From Abelmoschus esculentus (Eukaryota; Streptophyta; Magnoliopsida; Malvales; Malvaceae), in assembly GCA_035048815.1 (NCBI GenBank), contig JAUCBN010000022.1, positions 16,286,501 to 16,350,500 of the forward strand: DNA of 64,000 bases, read 5' to 3'. Made by a program: the position numbers and the translations under genes. The notes beneath the pieces were generated by a model that did not search any database, was not told the DNA's origin, and saw nothing but the letters and a program-made list of their open reading frames with translations. Every line of letters begins with the position of its first letter. Positions within the stretch are counted from its first letter, which is position 1. Positions 45,099-56,824 of the stretch are shown here, piece by piece.

Positions 45099-48006
45099 TG
45101 TCAACACAAATTTAAACCCTTAAATAAAATATAAATAATAATTAATAATAAAATATATAAAAAAAGAAAAAAAAAACTAAAAATCATGAAAAAATATGGA
45201 ATTTGAATCGTGGGATGTGGGAACCGATTTTTGAGGGGATTTGATTTTGGGGTGTTGAGAGTTTGTAGGAGAGGATTAAAGGATGAGGTAGAGTTTGAGT
45301 TGGTTTGGTTTTCGATTTGAATCCCTTTAAAAGGGATTCAATCGAACTGATGAAGGGGGCATTCGATCGGCAGCAAGGAAGGAGAATTTGGAGGATTGAA
45401 TCAAGAGTAGCAGGAGAAATCGGAAGCTTAGGGTTGCTTGATCGGAGTGTTGAGACCACCGACGCACAAGAGGTAAGTTGGTTTGGTTTAAGATCTTATC
45501 TTTGTTTCAGTTTGAATGTAGAAGTTGTTTCTGGGTTTTAGGTTCGATTTTGATCAAGCTTAGGGTTGGTAGATTTTGAAATAAGGGTTTTTTTTGAGAG
45601 ATTTTAGGTTTTTAAGGTTACCGGTAGGTTCACCGGCGCCAGAATTGATCACCGGTGTCGATTTTGGTCTTCTGACGTTGGCCGGAAAACACATCGGCGC
45701 GGTGGTCGATGGTGGTGAGTTGGATCAGACGGCGGCATGGGCGGCAGTGGATGGCTGTGTTCTTCATGTTCTTCGTGAATATGAAGAACATTCATCATGT
45801 TCTTGGCAAAAGGGGTAGTTTGATCCAAAAAACCTTTAGTTTCTGGGTTTTTCATGTTATTTTCAGAGGTTTTGGAACTCAGCGAGTTAGACCGAGTTGG
45901 GGTGGGGTGTAAATGACTGAGTCCACTCGGTCTATAGGCTTTTATACCCCCCCAAAACGGTGTCGTTCAGGGGAACGGGTCACGCGGGTCGGATTCGGGT
46001 TTAACCCGGATCCGCGCGTTTTGACTGGATAAGGGTAAATCACCCTTTAGGTCCTCTAGTTTTAGGCTTTAATACTTTTTAGTCCCAAACCCTTAGATTT
46101 AATCCAATTAGGTCCCTAGAAACCCCTAATTAGGCCTTTAGAACTTTAGTATTATTTAATTAGGTCCCTAAGCCTCTAGATTAAACCCTTAGGATTTAAA
46201 TTAGTTAATTTTTAGACTTAATTAGGACTCAAAATTAATTCTTAAGACTTAAAAATTTAATTAGGTTCTTAAATAGAGTTTAATTTTTTAAAAAAACTTT
46301 AAAATTAATTTAATCTAATTAAATCTAATATAAGTTAATTTAACCTCTAAAACTCAAAAATTAGACTTAAATAGGTTTAATTCAATTCTTAAAATTTTAG
46401 AAAATAATTTTAATTAATTATTTTAATTAATTTTAATTTATAAAAAAATAAGTTTTAAAATTAATCCAATATTAGGTCAAGTTTTGGCCTTTAACCTTAA
46501 AACATTTACTCAAATTAGACTTTAAATAGGTTTTTTTAAATTCTTAAAATTTAGGGAATAATTTTAATTAATTAATATAATTAATTTTAATTAATTTCTA
46601 AAAGATAAGATTTAAAATTATTTAGGTCTAATTAACCCTAATTTCACCAAACTAACTTTAATTAGGTTAAAATTAAATTCTTAAAAATTTAGAAATGTTT
46701 TTAAAATTTCTAATATAAGGTTTAAAATTAACCTAATTAAGTTTAATCCAACCTCTAAAGCTTAAATTCACCAAGTTAATTAAGTTTTAATTAAACTTTG
46801 AGGTTAAAAATTTTAATTTAAATAATTTAATTAAAAATTATAAAACCTTAAAATTTGTTTCACACTTAATTAATTCAACCTCAATGGGGCTAAAAAACTT
46901 AAACTTTAATTAAGTCTTAATTAAACTTTGAAGTTTAATTTAATTAACTAATTTAATTAAAATCTTAAACTTTAAAGTTAATTTCACACTTAATTAAATC
47001 TTATCTTTTGTTCGAGGTTTGCTTCTGAGTCCCTTTTGATCTCTTTCAATACAAGTCCCTTTGTACTCATGAAATTTTGATGTAATTTTTGTACACCCAT
47101 GATTCTAATAAAATTGATGAGTTCCTTTTATCTAGTTCTTTTATTTTATTATGTTTTTGCATGGCATATTTAAGGAGGTCACCTACTAAACTTAAGTTAA
47201 TTAATTTAGAGACTAGTCACTTAAATTAATTAATTTAATTAGGGAGAAAATTTAGTAATATAACATGTGAATCTTATGTCTCGGATACATTAAAGAGGTT
47301 GATGTTTTGACGTACCATGATGCTGACCTAGATAGTGTACCTTGACATCGAATTCATGTGTTATTAAAACCTAGAATTAAATAAAATGGATAGGTAAATA
47401 ACTAGTAACACTAGTAACTTAGGTTTTAAACACTTAAGCAATGAAGCTTTTTTAGGATTAGAACTTAAAACGAACAAGATAAAAACGGTCATACATCTTT
47501 CTTTAGCCTTTTGAGGCAGAAGTTACATTCCTTTAAATTTGGGTGAGGTTTCCTATCTAGAGGACGTCTCGTTCAACTCAAATTTAAAGGTGGTGTAACT
47601 TCTAAATCAAAAGGATATCCGAATTCAAATAATGTTCAATTAACAATGAAAATTAAATTAACATTTATCTTCAAAATGTCAATGCCACGTAATTTTTTTC
47701 AAGGTATTAATTTTTGGGCGTTTGTAAGGGTCGTCCTTACACGTAACCGACTCCCGAACCCAACGTCCTTACACGTAACCGACTCCCGAACCCAACGTTT
47801 TTAAAATGAATCTCTGGTTTATTTTTATGGTGTCTGGCCTACCAAAGTGGCCGGTGGCGACTCCAAATTAAATTTTTTCAAATTTAATTATAAATTTTTC
47901 TAAAATGGGATTTTTAAAATTAAATTGATAAAATTCATCTTTTTCAAAACCAATCGTCGAGCCATTTTTCACATAAACCTTTCGTTTTTTAAAAGAGGTC
48001 GTGAGA
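45099..48006 (+). repeat. 3' LTR of the Gypsy element
   Basis: A copy of 35127-38036 with scattered substitutions and a few indels: an extra tandem copy of a roughly 33-bp segment (47731-47796, CGTCCTTACACGTAACCGAC unit), and missing blocks near 47212 and 47375 relative to the 5' LTR. It ends GTCGTGAGA, where the 5' LTR has GTTGCGACA. Confidence 0.93.
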
Positions 48007-48722
48007 ATATAAAATAATTTCATTCATCCAATAAAATCTAATTTAATTAATATCATTAAACTTCATTTAAGTCATCACATTCAATGTATATATACAGTCA
48101 TTTGTCAAAAAAAAAAAATGTATATATATAATCATGAAATCAAACAAAAATAATAACGAAAAAGAGGAGAGGCCCCTCTCACTTTCTTCATGGAAATCTC
48201 CTTATATTTTACCCCAAGACAACGAAGATGATTTACCCTTCAACGTCCCTTTCAAAGCTTTCATCTTTCCTTCCTTAGGGTTTGCAATTTTTTTATCATT
48301 TAACAACAAAAACAATCAGATTCGATCATATAGCAAATAACCCAATCTAGATCTTTTCACCCACATTCTATAAATTCAGGAAAAATTCAATCTTTGTTCT
48401 TCTTTTTGCAACCCCTTTCCAGATTTGGATTTTCATTTATATATAGCTTAAATTTAACAGAATTTTCCCCTACCAAAATTGACCCTTTTGCCTCCATTGT
48501 TTGTCGAGTTCTAATTCTAGCTTTTTTGTTTCCTAGAAAATTCGGGTTGTACGTACAATCGAGAAAAGGGTAAGTTTTTGATGTTATTATTGTTGCTTTA
48601 TTGACTTTTTTTCTTTGAATTTTCTTTATTTGCAGTGATTTCTGAAGAGAAAATTGTTAAAAAGGGATTTGATTGCTAAAAAAGTGTTTTTCCCCTTTGG
48701 TTGTTAAAAAGGCGGCTGCCAA
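48007..48722 (+). promoter_or_regulatory. SNF4 promoter and 5' UTR, squeezed by the Gypsy insertion
   Basis: Only about 0.7 kb separates the retrotransposon end from the SNF4 start codon. It holds TATATATA runs at about 48085 and 48120, a T/C-rich leader, and a likely 5' UTR intron at 48570-48635 (GGG|GTAAGT-like donor at 48570, TTTGCAG acceptor). A 68-codon open frame starts at ATG 48134. If transcription begins upstream of it this would be an upstream ORF; if it begins near 48300 the frame is irrelevant. Confidence 0.5.
48570..48635 (+). other. Predicted 5' UTR intron of SNF4
   Basis: A 66-bp candidate with GTAAGTTTTT donor and T-rich tract ending TTTGCAG, lying wholly upstream of the start codon. 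Confidence 0.5.
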
Positions 48723-51700
48723 ATGTTTGCTTCCGATATGAATCCGGCTAGAGACTCCGGCAGAGTTTCCACAGCAGGCATGGTGTTGTTTCCAGTTCAA
48801 TTTACATGGCCATATGGTGGAAGAAGTGTCTCCGTATCGGGTTCTTTCAATGGGTGAGGCTTTAAATCATTTCTCTTTCTTTTAACATGCTATTGGTATG
48901 GTATTTAGGTGTATGATTAGTGTTTGAATTAATGGTTAATCATTTGAAATTGAAGGTGGACTGAGCTCGTGCGAATGTCACAGGTTGAAGGTTCCCCCAA
49001 TGTATTTAAAGCTGTTTGTGCCGTGCCACATGGTTCTCATGAGGTTGGTGGTTAGTTTGCTATATAGGAATTGGGAATTCAAACTTTTAGAAACATTGGT
49101 AATTTCGAACATTATTGTTGCGGTTTCATTTTTCTTGAATTATCCGTATCCGATGCCTATATTTGATGCATTTTTGGATATGGCTTCGATGATATAACCT
49201 TTGAAACACGCTTGAGATACACATTTTGGATATTTACATCTGTTTGATACTTACACTTGAATCTGAGTAACTTCTTGAGCATGTGAATCCAATTCTCTTG
49301 TTCATGAACTTTTTCTTTGTATTTTATTTGATCGTTTTTGTTGGTTCTTACGTATAGTACAAGTTCCTTGTTGATGGGGAATGGCGACATGATGACCAAC
49401 AACCTCATAGGAATGGCGAATATGGAATGGTTAACACTTTCGATACTCGCCCCGTACCTGCAGAGGTCGTCCCTCAGGTACAACCTCATTCAGTTATTTT
49501 TAATAACATGCAAGTGTATAACAGTGACATGGTACAGATTTATACATAACATTTTCTGAACCTTTTTTTTCCTTTTTTAGCCTACTTTTGCAATGGATGT
49601 TGAAAATTTTACCTAGTTTGGCTTAAGTTTGCAGTCAAATGCAATTTCAATCGCAATGTCAAATGTATACTACAGATTTGTTTTTTATATCAATTTAACT
49701 CGTCAGAGATTAGACAGGCATTGCTAGCAATGTAGTCTTTTCTGTTTTGGTGCTTTCATTTTGGTTCTTAATGGACGCTCAGTACAGACATCATATATTA
49801 TTTCTGATTACTTTCTTGTGTTAGTGGATTTTGATACCTTTTTGCCATGCCAGCATCAACTTTCTGCAGTTATATTAAACCAAACAATGCCTAGAATTTC
49901 AGAAGAGGATGTACAGGCTGCCCGTCGTCAAATCTCCACCTTCTTGGCCTCACATACGGCTTATGAGTTACTACCTGAGTCAGGCAAGGTTTGGATGCAT
50001 TCCTATTGGCCCTCCTCCATGATATACACATTTCTCTGCATGTCATGTTACTTCCAGTTTGCTAATTTAGACAGATCTGCCCTGCAGGTTGTGGCCTTGG
50101 CTGTTGATTTGCCTGTAAAACAAGCATTTCATATTCTGGCTGAGCAGGTATCTGTTTAGTTCATTCAGAGGTTAGAATTTAGTTATTGTTTTCGGGATAT
50201 CTGTGCGGTTCCTGATCGTTTTGTTGGTTAAGATATGTTCTGAAAGATAGGGAGGAAATGTCTGTATTTTTTTCCTTAGCTAACCAATGCCACTTAGACG
50301 GTTAGACCCTTTTCTAGCTGTAGATGAATCTAGATTTCTCCATTGACATTACTTGCATTATTGGTAAAATTCATGTCTATTTGATTGTTGCAGATAAAGA
50401 GCTTGGATACTTATCTTTTCTGTGTCGAGCTGTTTTCAGGGTATCCCTGTGGCTCCTCTTTGGGACTTGAGCAAAGGGAAGTTTGTTGGAGTTATTAGTG
50501 CTTCGGATTTTATTTTGATTCTTAGAGAGGTATGTTCATAATGCTTTATAAAGTTAATTTTTGGGTGGGAAGTCTTTCAAACTCGACTGAGATTTTTCAT
50601 TTTCTTATAATTCCAACTAACTAAATAAGTCTGATAAATTGATTTTTTTTAAACATACTCGTTTTGTTACGCAGCTTGGAAATCATGGATCAAATTTGAC
50701 AGAGGAAGAGCTTGAAACACACACCATTTCTGCTTGGAAAGAAGGAAAGGCATACATGAATGGGCAAGTTGACGGGCATGGAAGATCAATTCCAAGACAA
50801 ATTATCTTTGTTAGTGTTTTCGTGCTTTGCCATATGTTTTCGGTTTATTTGCGCAAATGAACCGAGCTGTTTCTCCATTCATGTTTTTATGTTTGTGTTT
50901 GGTATAGGCATATGCGTACATTATCTAGGTGCAGTGTGAGTCCGAGGTCTGGATGGTGACCACTATAACTACATATTTGTTTTGCTATGATGTCTTGCCA
51001 GAATCTTATTTAAGCTCACTGTAGTGCATGTTTACAAATCATATTTAGTGAGAAAACAAGTTCATGCTACGTTCAGGGATATATCAGCGGTGTTATTGAC
51101 CCTTTTTGGTTATGCAGGCTGGGCCATGTGATAACTTGAAGGATGTAGCTTTGAAATTTTTGCAAAATGGAGTCGCCACAATTCCTGTCATCCATTCATC
51201 CTCAGAAGATGGTTCATTGCCCCAGTTATTACATCTCGCGTCGCTTTCTGGAATACTAAAATGTGCACCTTTTAATAGTGTTGTCAATTAACAATTTGTT
51301 TCTCTTTTATTTGTTGACTTCTTTCTCCCTGACCAATGGGGTTCGATTTGTAGGCGTATGCAGGTATTTTAAACATTGCTCTGGCTCCTTCCCCATGCTA
51401 CAATTACCAATTTGTGCTATCCCTCTCGGTACATGGGTACCAAGAATCGGAGAATCCAACAGTCGACCGTTTGCGATGCTGAGACCTAATGCTTCTCTTA
51501 GTTCAGCATTAAATATGCTAGTTCAAGGTATGTTTCCTGTTTTGTCAACATTTTACCGATGTGTAAGGGAGTGAATAAGGAGAACTAGGCTAGGTTTTAT
51601 GATAAGGATTTGCTGTTTTTCTACTCAGCTCGAGTAAGTTCAATACCTATAGTTGACGATAATGACTCATTACTGGACGTTTATTCTCGGAGGTAAGATG

Positions 51701-53113
51701 TTCTTGATTGATTATCTTTCTAGCATGCAAAACTTACAATCAACTTGGATTGAAGGTGATTGTCGTTCACAATTTTCTTTCTCAGTGACATAACAGCTTT
51801 GGCAAAAGGCAGAGCTTATACACATAACCTAAATGACATGACTGTTTATCAGGTAACTGGTGTAACTTCTGTTTTTCCTTTTCTATCGTTTATGCATTTG
51901 GATGTGTTGAAATCGTAGAGCCCGGAGTGGATACTATTTGGGGCAAGTTCAAATACTCTACTCAAAAAATAACTACCCCGAAATTTGAATTTGTTCTCCT
52001 TTTGTCTTGGCCCCCTACGCTGTTTTTACTCTTCATTTTTCCTGATGTATCCATGTCTTAAACTAATTTCTAGCACGTATTTGACACGGATATGAGGGTA
52101 TAATTCTATAAACATATGAAAAATATTGGAAAAAGTGAGCATATCCGTGTTTCGATACATACCCATATCTACATTCACTCCACAGCTTAAATGACCTAGG
52201 TGAAAACTAAGAGTAGTTCCCATCTTCCAACTAATGTGCTTCGGAAATAGTTTCTATTTCTATGTTTCTTTCTTCCCCACTTTTCACCACTTCTACCGCT
52301 TCTGGAATTCCTATCATTTTCTTTGTTAGAATGGGTGACGACATTAATACCTAAATAGTAAACACAAGTAATAAATAAGAGAATACTAAAAATTCGAGCA
52401 ATTGAATTTCTAAATTCTGATACAAGATGCTTAGCCAGATGAAATAAGTACATTAGACCTAATAAAACTATTTTGTTGTATCCAGGTTAATACCAACCAA
52501 TCCAACCCTTTTCGTGAATAAAGTATGACCGCGTTAGCAACCAACCAATAAATAACATATATGTTGACTAATTTGGTTAGAATTTCTGGCTGTACGTCCA
52601 TAATCAAGTGTCTTTCTTATCATTTCCAGAAGAAATGAAGCAAGAGATTAGATAGAGCTAGGACAGTTAGTGTATGAGGTTTATCCATTGCTAGATGCAG
52701 AGTCGATCCCTATAGTTGGGAACTGATAATCTTCTTATATCGCCAAAAACTTGTTACCTAATCCTTTTCCTCTGTTTATTCATTAGGCGTTGCAATTGGG
52801 ACAAGATTCTAGCTCTCCTTATGAACTTAGAAGTCAAAGATGTCAGATGTGTTTGCGTACCGATACCTTGCTTAAGGTGATGGAACAATTGGCAAACCCT
52901 GGTGATTCCCTCCCTCTCTCTTGTGCTTTCCATCTTGAAGAATGATAATGATTTGGTGGCCATTACAATTGTGATAAAAGTATCGGCATACGATGTTATT
53001 TTCCTTGAATCTTATTTTAAGGTGTCAGACGGCTTGTCATCGTGGAAGCCGGAAGTAATCGTGTAGAAGGCGTTATCTCGCTGACCGATGTTTTCAGGTT
53101 CTTGCTCGGTTAG
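48723..53113 (+). CDS. SNF4: SNF4-like SnRK1 betagamma subunit
   Basis: Thirteen coding exons: 48723-48853, 48956-49043, 49358-49531, 49854-49988, 50088-50147, 50440-50529, 50675-50809, 51118-51262, 51354-51527, 51629-51692, 51786-51852, 52787-52901 and 53022-53113. They sum to 1470 nt (489 aa plus stop), all with GT-AG borders, close to the 487 aa of the Arabidopsis protein. The N-terminal AMPK-type carbohydrate-binding module spans residues 27-105 (FTWPYGGRSVSVSGSFNGW; Trp45, Lys75 and Trp82 fit the glycogen-binding positions). Four CBS repeats follow: about 170-228, 272-330, 350-400 and 425-489. This plant-specific fusion replaces the separate gamma subunit in the SnRK1 energy-sensing kinase. 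The end of exon 3 is the least certain border: an alternative donor at 49478 is also in frame. No stop or frameshift is seen, so the gene looks functional. Confidence 0.93.
51853..52786 (+). other. Largest intron of SNF4
   Basis: At 934 bp it is far longer than the others (about 90-330 bp). Its middle part (52020-52480) looks like ordinary intergenic sequence with minus-strand open frames of 65-85 codons and no recognisable transposon ends. It may contain an old insertion. Confidence 0.4.
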
Positions 53114-53625
53114 TCCAAACTGATTACAGATGAAGTATCAAAGGAGGGATGAGGGTTTGCAGTGGCATTTGGACCCCTATGTCTTCATGTGCAATTCCAA
53201 GCTCCCCATTGTTCCACACTGGTGAATCGAATCGAGTCCAGTCGAATCAAAATCTCATTCAACTATTGCAATTGACCTGTTGCTTTTTTGCCTGCACATT
53301 ATTTTTTTCAATAGAATTTTAGGCCAAAGAGGGCATCATTTGTAAATTTAAGATTATTTTTTTTATGCAAAATGTGTTCATCTATCCATGTCCATTGTTC
53401 ACCATGGTAGCTAGATGGTTATCTTTTTTTAAAAAAAAAACTTATGGGGTTATTTTGTGCTTAAAGTAATTTTTCATTAGCAACGTTACCTATACTTTTT
53501 ATTAATACTTAAATGATATTCGATTATCATAATATTAATGTGACAGTTAATGATGCAAACGTAATGGTTGATTATATTATTGTCATTTTATGTTGTTAAT
53601 ATGGATATACTTGCAATAATGATAT
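53114..53625. other. SNF4 3' UTR and downstream spacer
   Basis: About 200 bp of moderately complex sequence follows the stop, including TTCAATAGAATTTT near 53308 as a possible polyadenylation region, before plain AT-rich DNA. No further gene. Confidence 0.5.
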
Positions 53626-54089
53626 TAGAGATGGATGTCAGATTTTCGGTTCACTTGAACATCACCTGAATACAAATGTCTTGAATTCGATTTTGACTCG
53701 ATTTGAATTTTTTTAAAAAAAATTGACCCAATCCAAAAATAAATATTCTAAACCTGACTCAAACCATTGAAAAAATAGATTTTAGGACTAATTTAAAAAA
53801 TGATTTTAGGGACTTAATTTTTAAAAATAATATTTTTAAGGATTAAATTATAAATAAAAATTAATTTTAAGAACTAATTATAAAAATATATAGATAGAAA
53901 ATTATTATTATAAATATCCCTAAAAATTTTATGAAAAATTATATATTTAGTCTTAGGTCAGGTCGGGTATTTCTTACCCTAAACTTGAACTCGACTTAAT
54001 CCGAACTAAATTTTATTTCATCAAAAAATCTACCCGATCAAACTGAATTGGGTCAGAACCTAACCGGGCTGGATAAAATACCATCCCTA
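53626..54089. mobile_element. hAT-like MITE, 464 bp
   Basis: The ends are TAGAGATGGATG on the left and, reversed, TAGGGATGGTAT on the right. Flanking 8-mers AATGATAT (53618-53625) and AATAATAT (54090-54097) match at seven of eight. The interior is rich in TTGACCCAATCC, GGTCAGGTCGGGT and similar motifs. Non-coding. Confidence 0.75.
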
Positions 54090-54601
54090 AATAATATGAC
54101 AGAGGCTAAATTGATATACTAGTGGACTTTGAGAGTATAATTGATTAGGGATGAGACTTAATTATGTTAGGTAAAACTAAACTAGTTTTACGTTAATCTA
54201 TCATTATTGGGTGAGTAAAATAGATGAAATTAAAAGAAAGATATATGAAAATTATTACTTAAAAAAATTAATTTTGTCAATCTATTTTACCTAACTAATG
54301 TTAATAGGTTAATATAAACTAATTGAGTTTTAGAGTGTATCGTAACCAATTAATTATATTCAGAGTTAAAGGGAATAATAGATTTCAATTGCAAATTGAA
54401 GGACCCGTTAGAATTTTAATAAAAAAAAAAATTAAAACATCAAAACAATATCAATATGTTTAAAATAATTATTAAAAATAAAAAACATATTAAAAATAAA
54501 ATATTGAAAATTATAAATATGATATAGAAAAGTATTTTTTTATAAATTCCTTGAGTGTTTCTCGTTAACATGTTTTTATTATTTTTTTAATAGAATTGAT
54601 C

Positions 54602-54607
<6 letters not shown>

Positions 54608-54637
<30 letters not shown>
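54608..54637. repeat. (TA)n microsatellite
   Basis: An uninterrupted TA run directly before the 54644 MITE. Confidence 0.85.
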
Positions 54638-54638
<1 letters not shown>

Positions 54639-54643
54639 GTAAA

Positions 54644-55620
54644 GATCAATTTATACTATGTAAAACTCATTTAATTTTATAATAATCTTGGATCATTGGA
54701 TGATGATAATAAATAGTTAAAATATATATTTTTATTTTTTTTAATCATAATCTTTATATTTTTACTGTTAATCCTATCTATTTATTTTAAATGATCATGA
54801 ATTAATATAAGGCATAAAGATGATTTTAACCCTTAACGTTTATAATTTTTATCATTTTGGCTTCATTCTTTTTTGGATAAATTTAGCCCTTAACCTATAT
54901 CTTTTTAACAAATAACTTATTTTTTAACTACCATGATAACTGGACCGTTAAAAATCTAACAATGATGACATGTCATATGCAAATGATAATATATTTTAAA
55001 TAACATGACATCTAACTTATCAAATACACACATATATATAAGAAATATATTTTATTCTAATATAAAATATAAAACAATTAAAATTCAAATAAAATATTAA
55101 AAAATTAATTAATTCTAAAATAAAATGCTATTAAACATTCTCAACCCTAACTACAATGAATCAAAATCCTATATTAAAAAATTAATTAATTTTGAACTGT
55201 GTTCATATTTTTTTAAGATAGAACTTTGATTCTATCGTAGCTAGGGTTGAGAATGTTTAATAGCCTTTTATTTTAGAAAAAATAATTTTTAATATTTTAT
55301 TTGAATTTTAATTGTTTTATATTTTATATTGGAATAAAATTATATTTCATATATATATATATTTGATAGGTTAGATAACATGTCATTTAAAATATATTAT
55401 AATATGCATATGACATGTCATCGTCGTTAAATTTTTAACGGTCCGATTATCATGACAGTTAAAAAAATAAGTTGTTTGTCAAAAAGATATAGGTTAAGGG
55501 CTAAATTTATCCCAAAAAAGAATAAGACCAAAATGATAAAAATTATAAACGTTAAAGGTTAAAATTATCGTTATGCCTTAATATAAAACTCTTTAAGCTT
55601 TACAAGGTGTAACTTGATCT
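54644..55620. mobile_element. MITE split by a foldback element
   Basis: The left part GATCAATTTATACTATGTAAAA runs to 54808. After the foldback insert, the right part resumes and ends TTACAAGGTGTAACTTGATCT. The intact relative next to it (55644-55836) has the same internal sequence (TTGGATGATGATAATAAAT) with no insert, which proves the nesting. Confidence 0.75.
54809..55579. mobile_element. 771-bp foldback element
   Basis: The ends are AAGGCATAA and its complement TTATGCCTT. Arms of about 350 bp pair through CCCTTAACCTATATC, GACATGTCATATGCA and GAGAATGTTTAATAG motifs with few mismatches. AATAT lies on both sides (54804-54808, 55580-55584). No coding potential. Confidence 0.85.
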
Positions 55621-55643
55621 CATCTCTATATATAGATAGTTAG

Positions 55644-55836
55644 GATCAAATTATACCATGTAAAACTTAAAAGTTTTACATTAATTTTAGACCGTTGGAT
55701 GATGATAATAAATTACTAAAATTATTTCTTTATTTTTTAAGAGATAATCTTCACATTTTATATTGTTTAATCTTATTTATCCATCTTACTCATCCAAAAA
55801 TTTAAAATTAATATAAAACTTTTAAGTTTTATAAAG
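55644..55836. mobile_element. MITE of the GATCAAATTATACC family, right end truncated
   Basis: The left end GATCAAATTATACCATGTAAAACTT matches the reverse complement of the family's right end. The right side stops at TTAAGTTTTATAAAGG, where the ERF pseudogene begins, so element and pseudogene meet without spacer. Confidence 0.65.
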
Positions 55837-55839
55837 GAA

Positions 55840-56213
55840 ATGGTAGCCCTATCGTAAGGAAGGGCTGCCTGTTGAGTAGTGTTGAAAGTGCCGAGCCAAT
55901 ACCATTCTTTCGACGACGAATCCCTAATCTCGACAGCATACCGGCCCCAAGGCTGCCTTTGGACGCCAAGGAACCGTCCAAGTTCGGTCTGTTTTTGCCT
56001 CTACCGCCTCTCGGCTGGCTGCGGCGGGGATCGTTCCCTTTGAAGCAAAGTGAAACCGGCTTGTGTCTGAACAATTGGTTCATATTTGAAGGGGGTTCCA
56101 TGGTTTTTGAGGTTGACATCTCTATACGTTAATGGAGTTTTGGAGACAATGCAGCAAGCTGCAATGGAAGAGACTGATGGGTTGGTTTGTAATAAAATGC
56201 AAGTGTTGTCCAA
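55840..56213 (-). pseudogene. Truncated AP2/ERF transcription-factor pseudogene
   Basis: On the minus strand one frame from ATG 56213 reads through an N-terminal region (TPFKYEP, TQAGFTLLQRERSPPQPAERR). It meets TAG at 56001-56003, then continues RQKQTELGRFLGVQRQPWGR and YAVEIRDSSSKEWYWLGTF to YDRA. This is most of an AP2/ERF DNA-binding domain of the LEP/ERF086-like kind, normally FLGVRRRPWGRYAAEIRD, with Arg-to-Gln changes at two DNA-contact positions. It breaks off after YDRA where the MITE begins, losing the final dozen or so domain residues and everything after. A different minus-strand frame gives a longer uninterrupted ORF (96 codons), but its sequence is not ERF-like. Non-functional. 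Confidence 0.75.
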
Positions 56214-56824
56214 ATTTTTTAAAAAATTAAATAAAAAGATAAAAACAAAAAAAATTCTTCAAAAATACGGAGGGACCATACGGTTTCATCCCTGCTAACA
56301 ATAAAATATATTTAATACATATATCTAAATTTAATCACGTTACAAAATTTAAATGAGACACACTTAAAAAATGTTTTACGATCTAAAATACAATTTTTCA
56401 CGACTATAAATCGTGACATGGTGAATGAAACAAACTTATTTATGAGAGTTATTTTATAATATTCTTTCTAAATTAATTAATCAATAAATCAAATATAAAT
56501 AATTTATATGCATGAACTAGTTTAACTTAAAAAAATATAAACAAGACGATTTAATTTATTTGATATTAATTTATCTAATATTTAAATTTATACGATGATG
56601 ATGCTCTATCGGCTGTCCAGATGAAGCATAGCAGAGAAATATCGACGCTACTCAAGGATTTATTACCAAAAAAGCATCCCGTTAATCGGTAAAGACCGTA
56701 TAAACTACGATCTCACCGTACATTCTACTGTTAATCAGAGCTTAAACCCTAATGTGACTTTATTATAATCTCATTACATATTTTATTACTGCCTCGACAC
56801 TCAAGTTAGTAAGGTTTTCATGGT
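56214..56824. other. Intergenic DNA
   Basis: AT-rich to 56580. A more complex 180-bp stretch (56590-56770, GATGCTCTATCGGCTGTCCAG onward) is probably the 3' flank of the glutaredoxin gene. No coding frame. Confidence 0.45.

Larger units (their letters stand above)
35127..48006 (+). mobile_element. Non-autonomous Gypsy (Tat-like) LTR retrotransposon, 12.88 kb
   Basis: The LTRs are 2910 bp (35127-38036) and 2908 bp (45099-48006). A perfect 5-bp duplication ATATA lies at 35122-35126 and 48007-48011. The primer site TTGGCGACTCCGTTGAGG follows the 5' LTR at 38039-38056, of the tRNA-Arg-like kind used by Tat/Ogre elements. The polypurine tract AAAGAGGGGCAGC precedes the 3' LTR. Internal sequence (7.06 kb) carries an upstream ORF and gag only; no protease, reverse transcriptase or integrase is recognisable. 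The element is therefore a gag-only, trans-mobilised derivative. Its right end is about 0.7 kb from the SNF4 start codon. Confidence 0.93.

Noticed and set aside
48134..48340. 68-codon ORF upstream of SNF4 as an independent gene
   Set aside because: Low-complexity Asn/Lys/Ser-rich start and no homology recognised. It lies in the likely promoter or leader, so it is noted only as a possible upstream ORF.
55872..56132. 86-codon plus-strand ORF and 96-codon minus-strand ORF
   Set aside because: Both are shadows of the ERF pseudogene, whose real frame is the third one.
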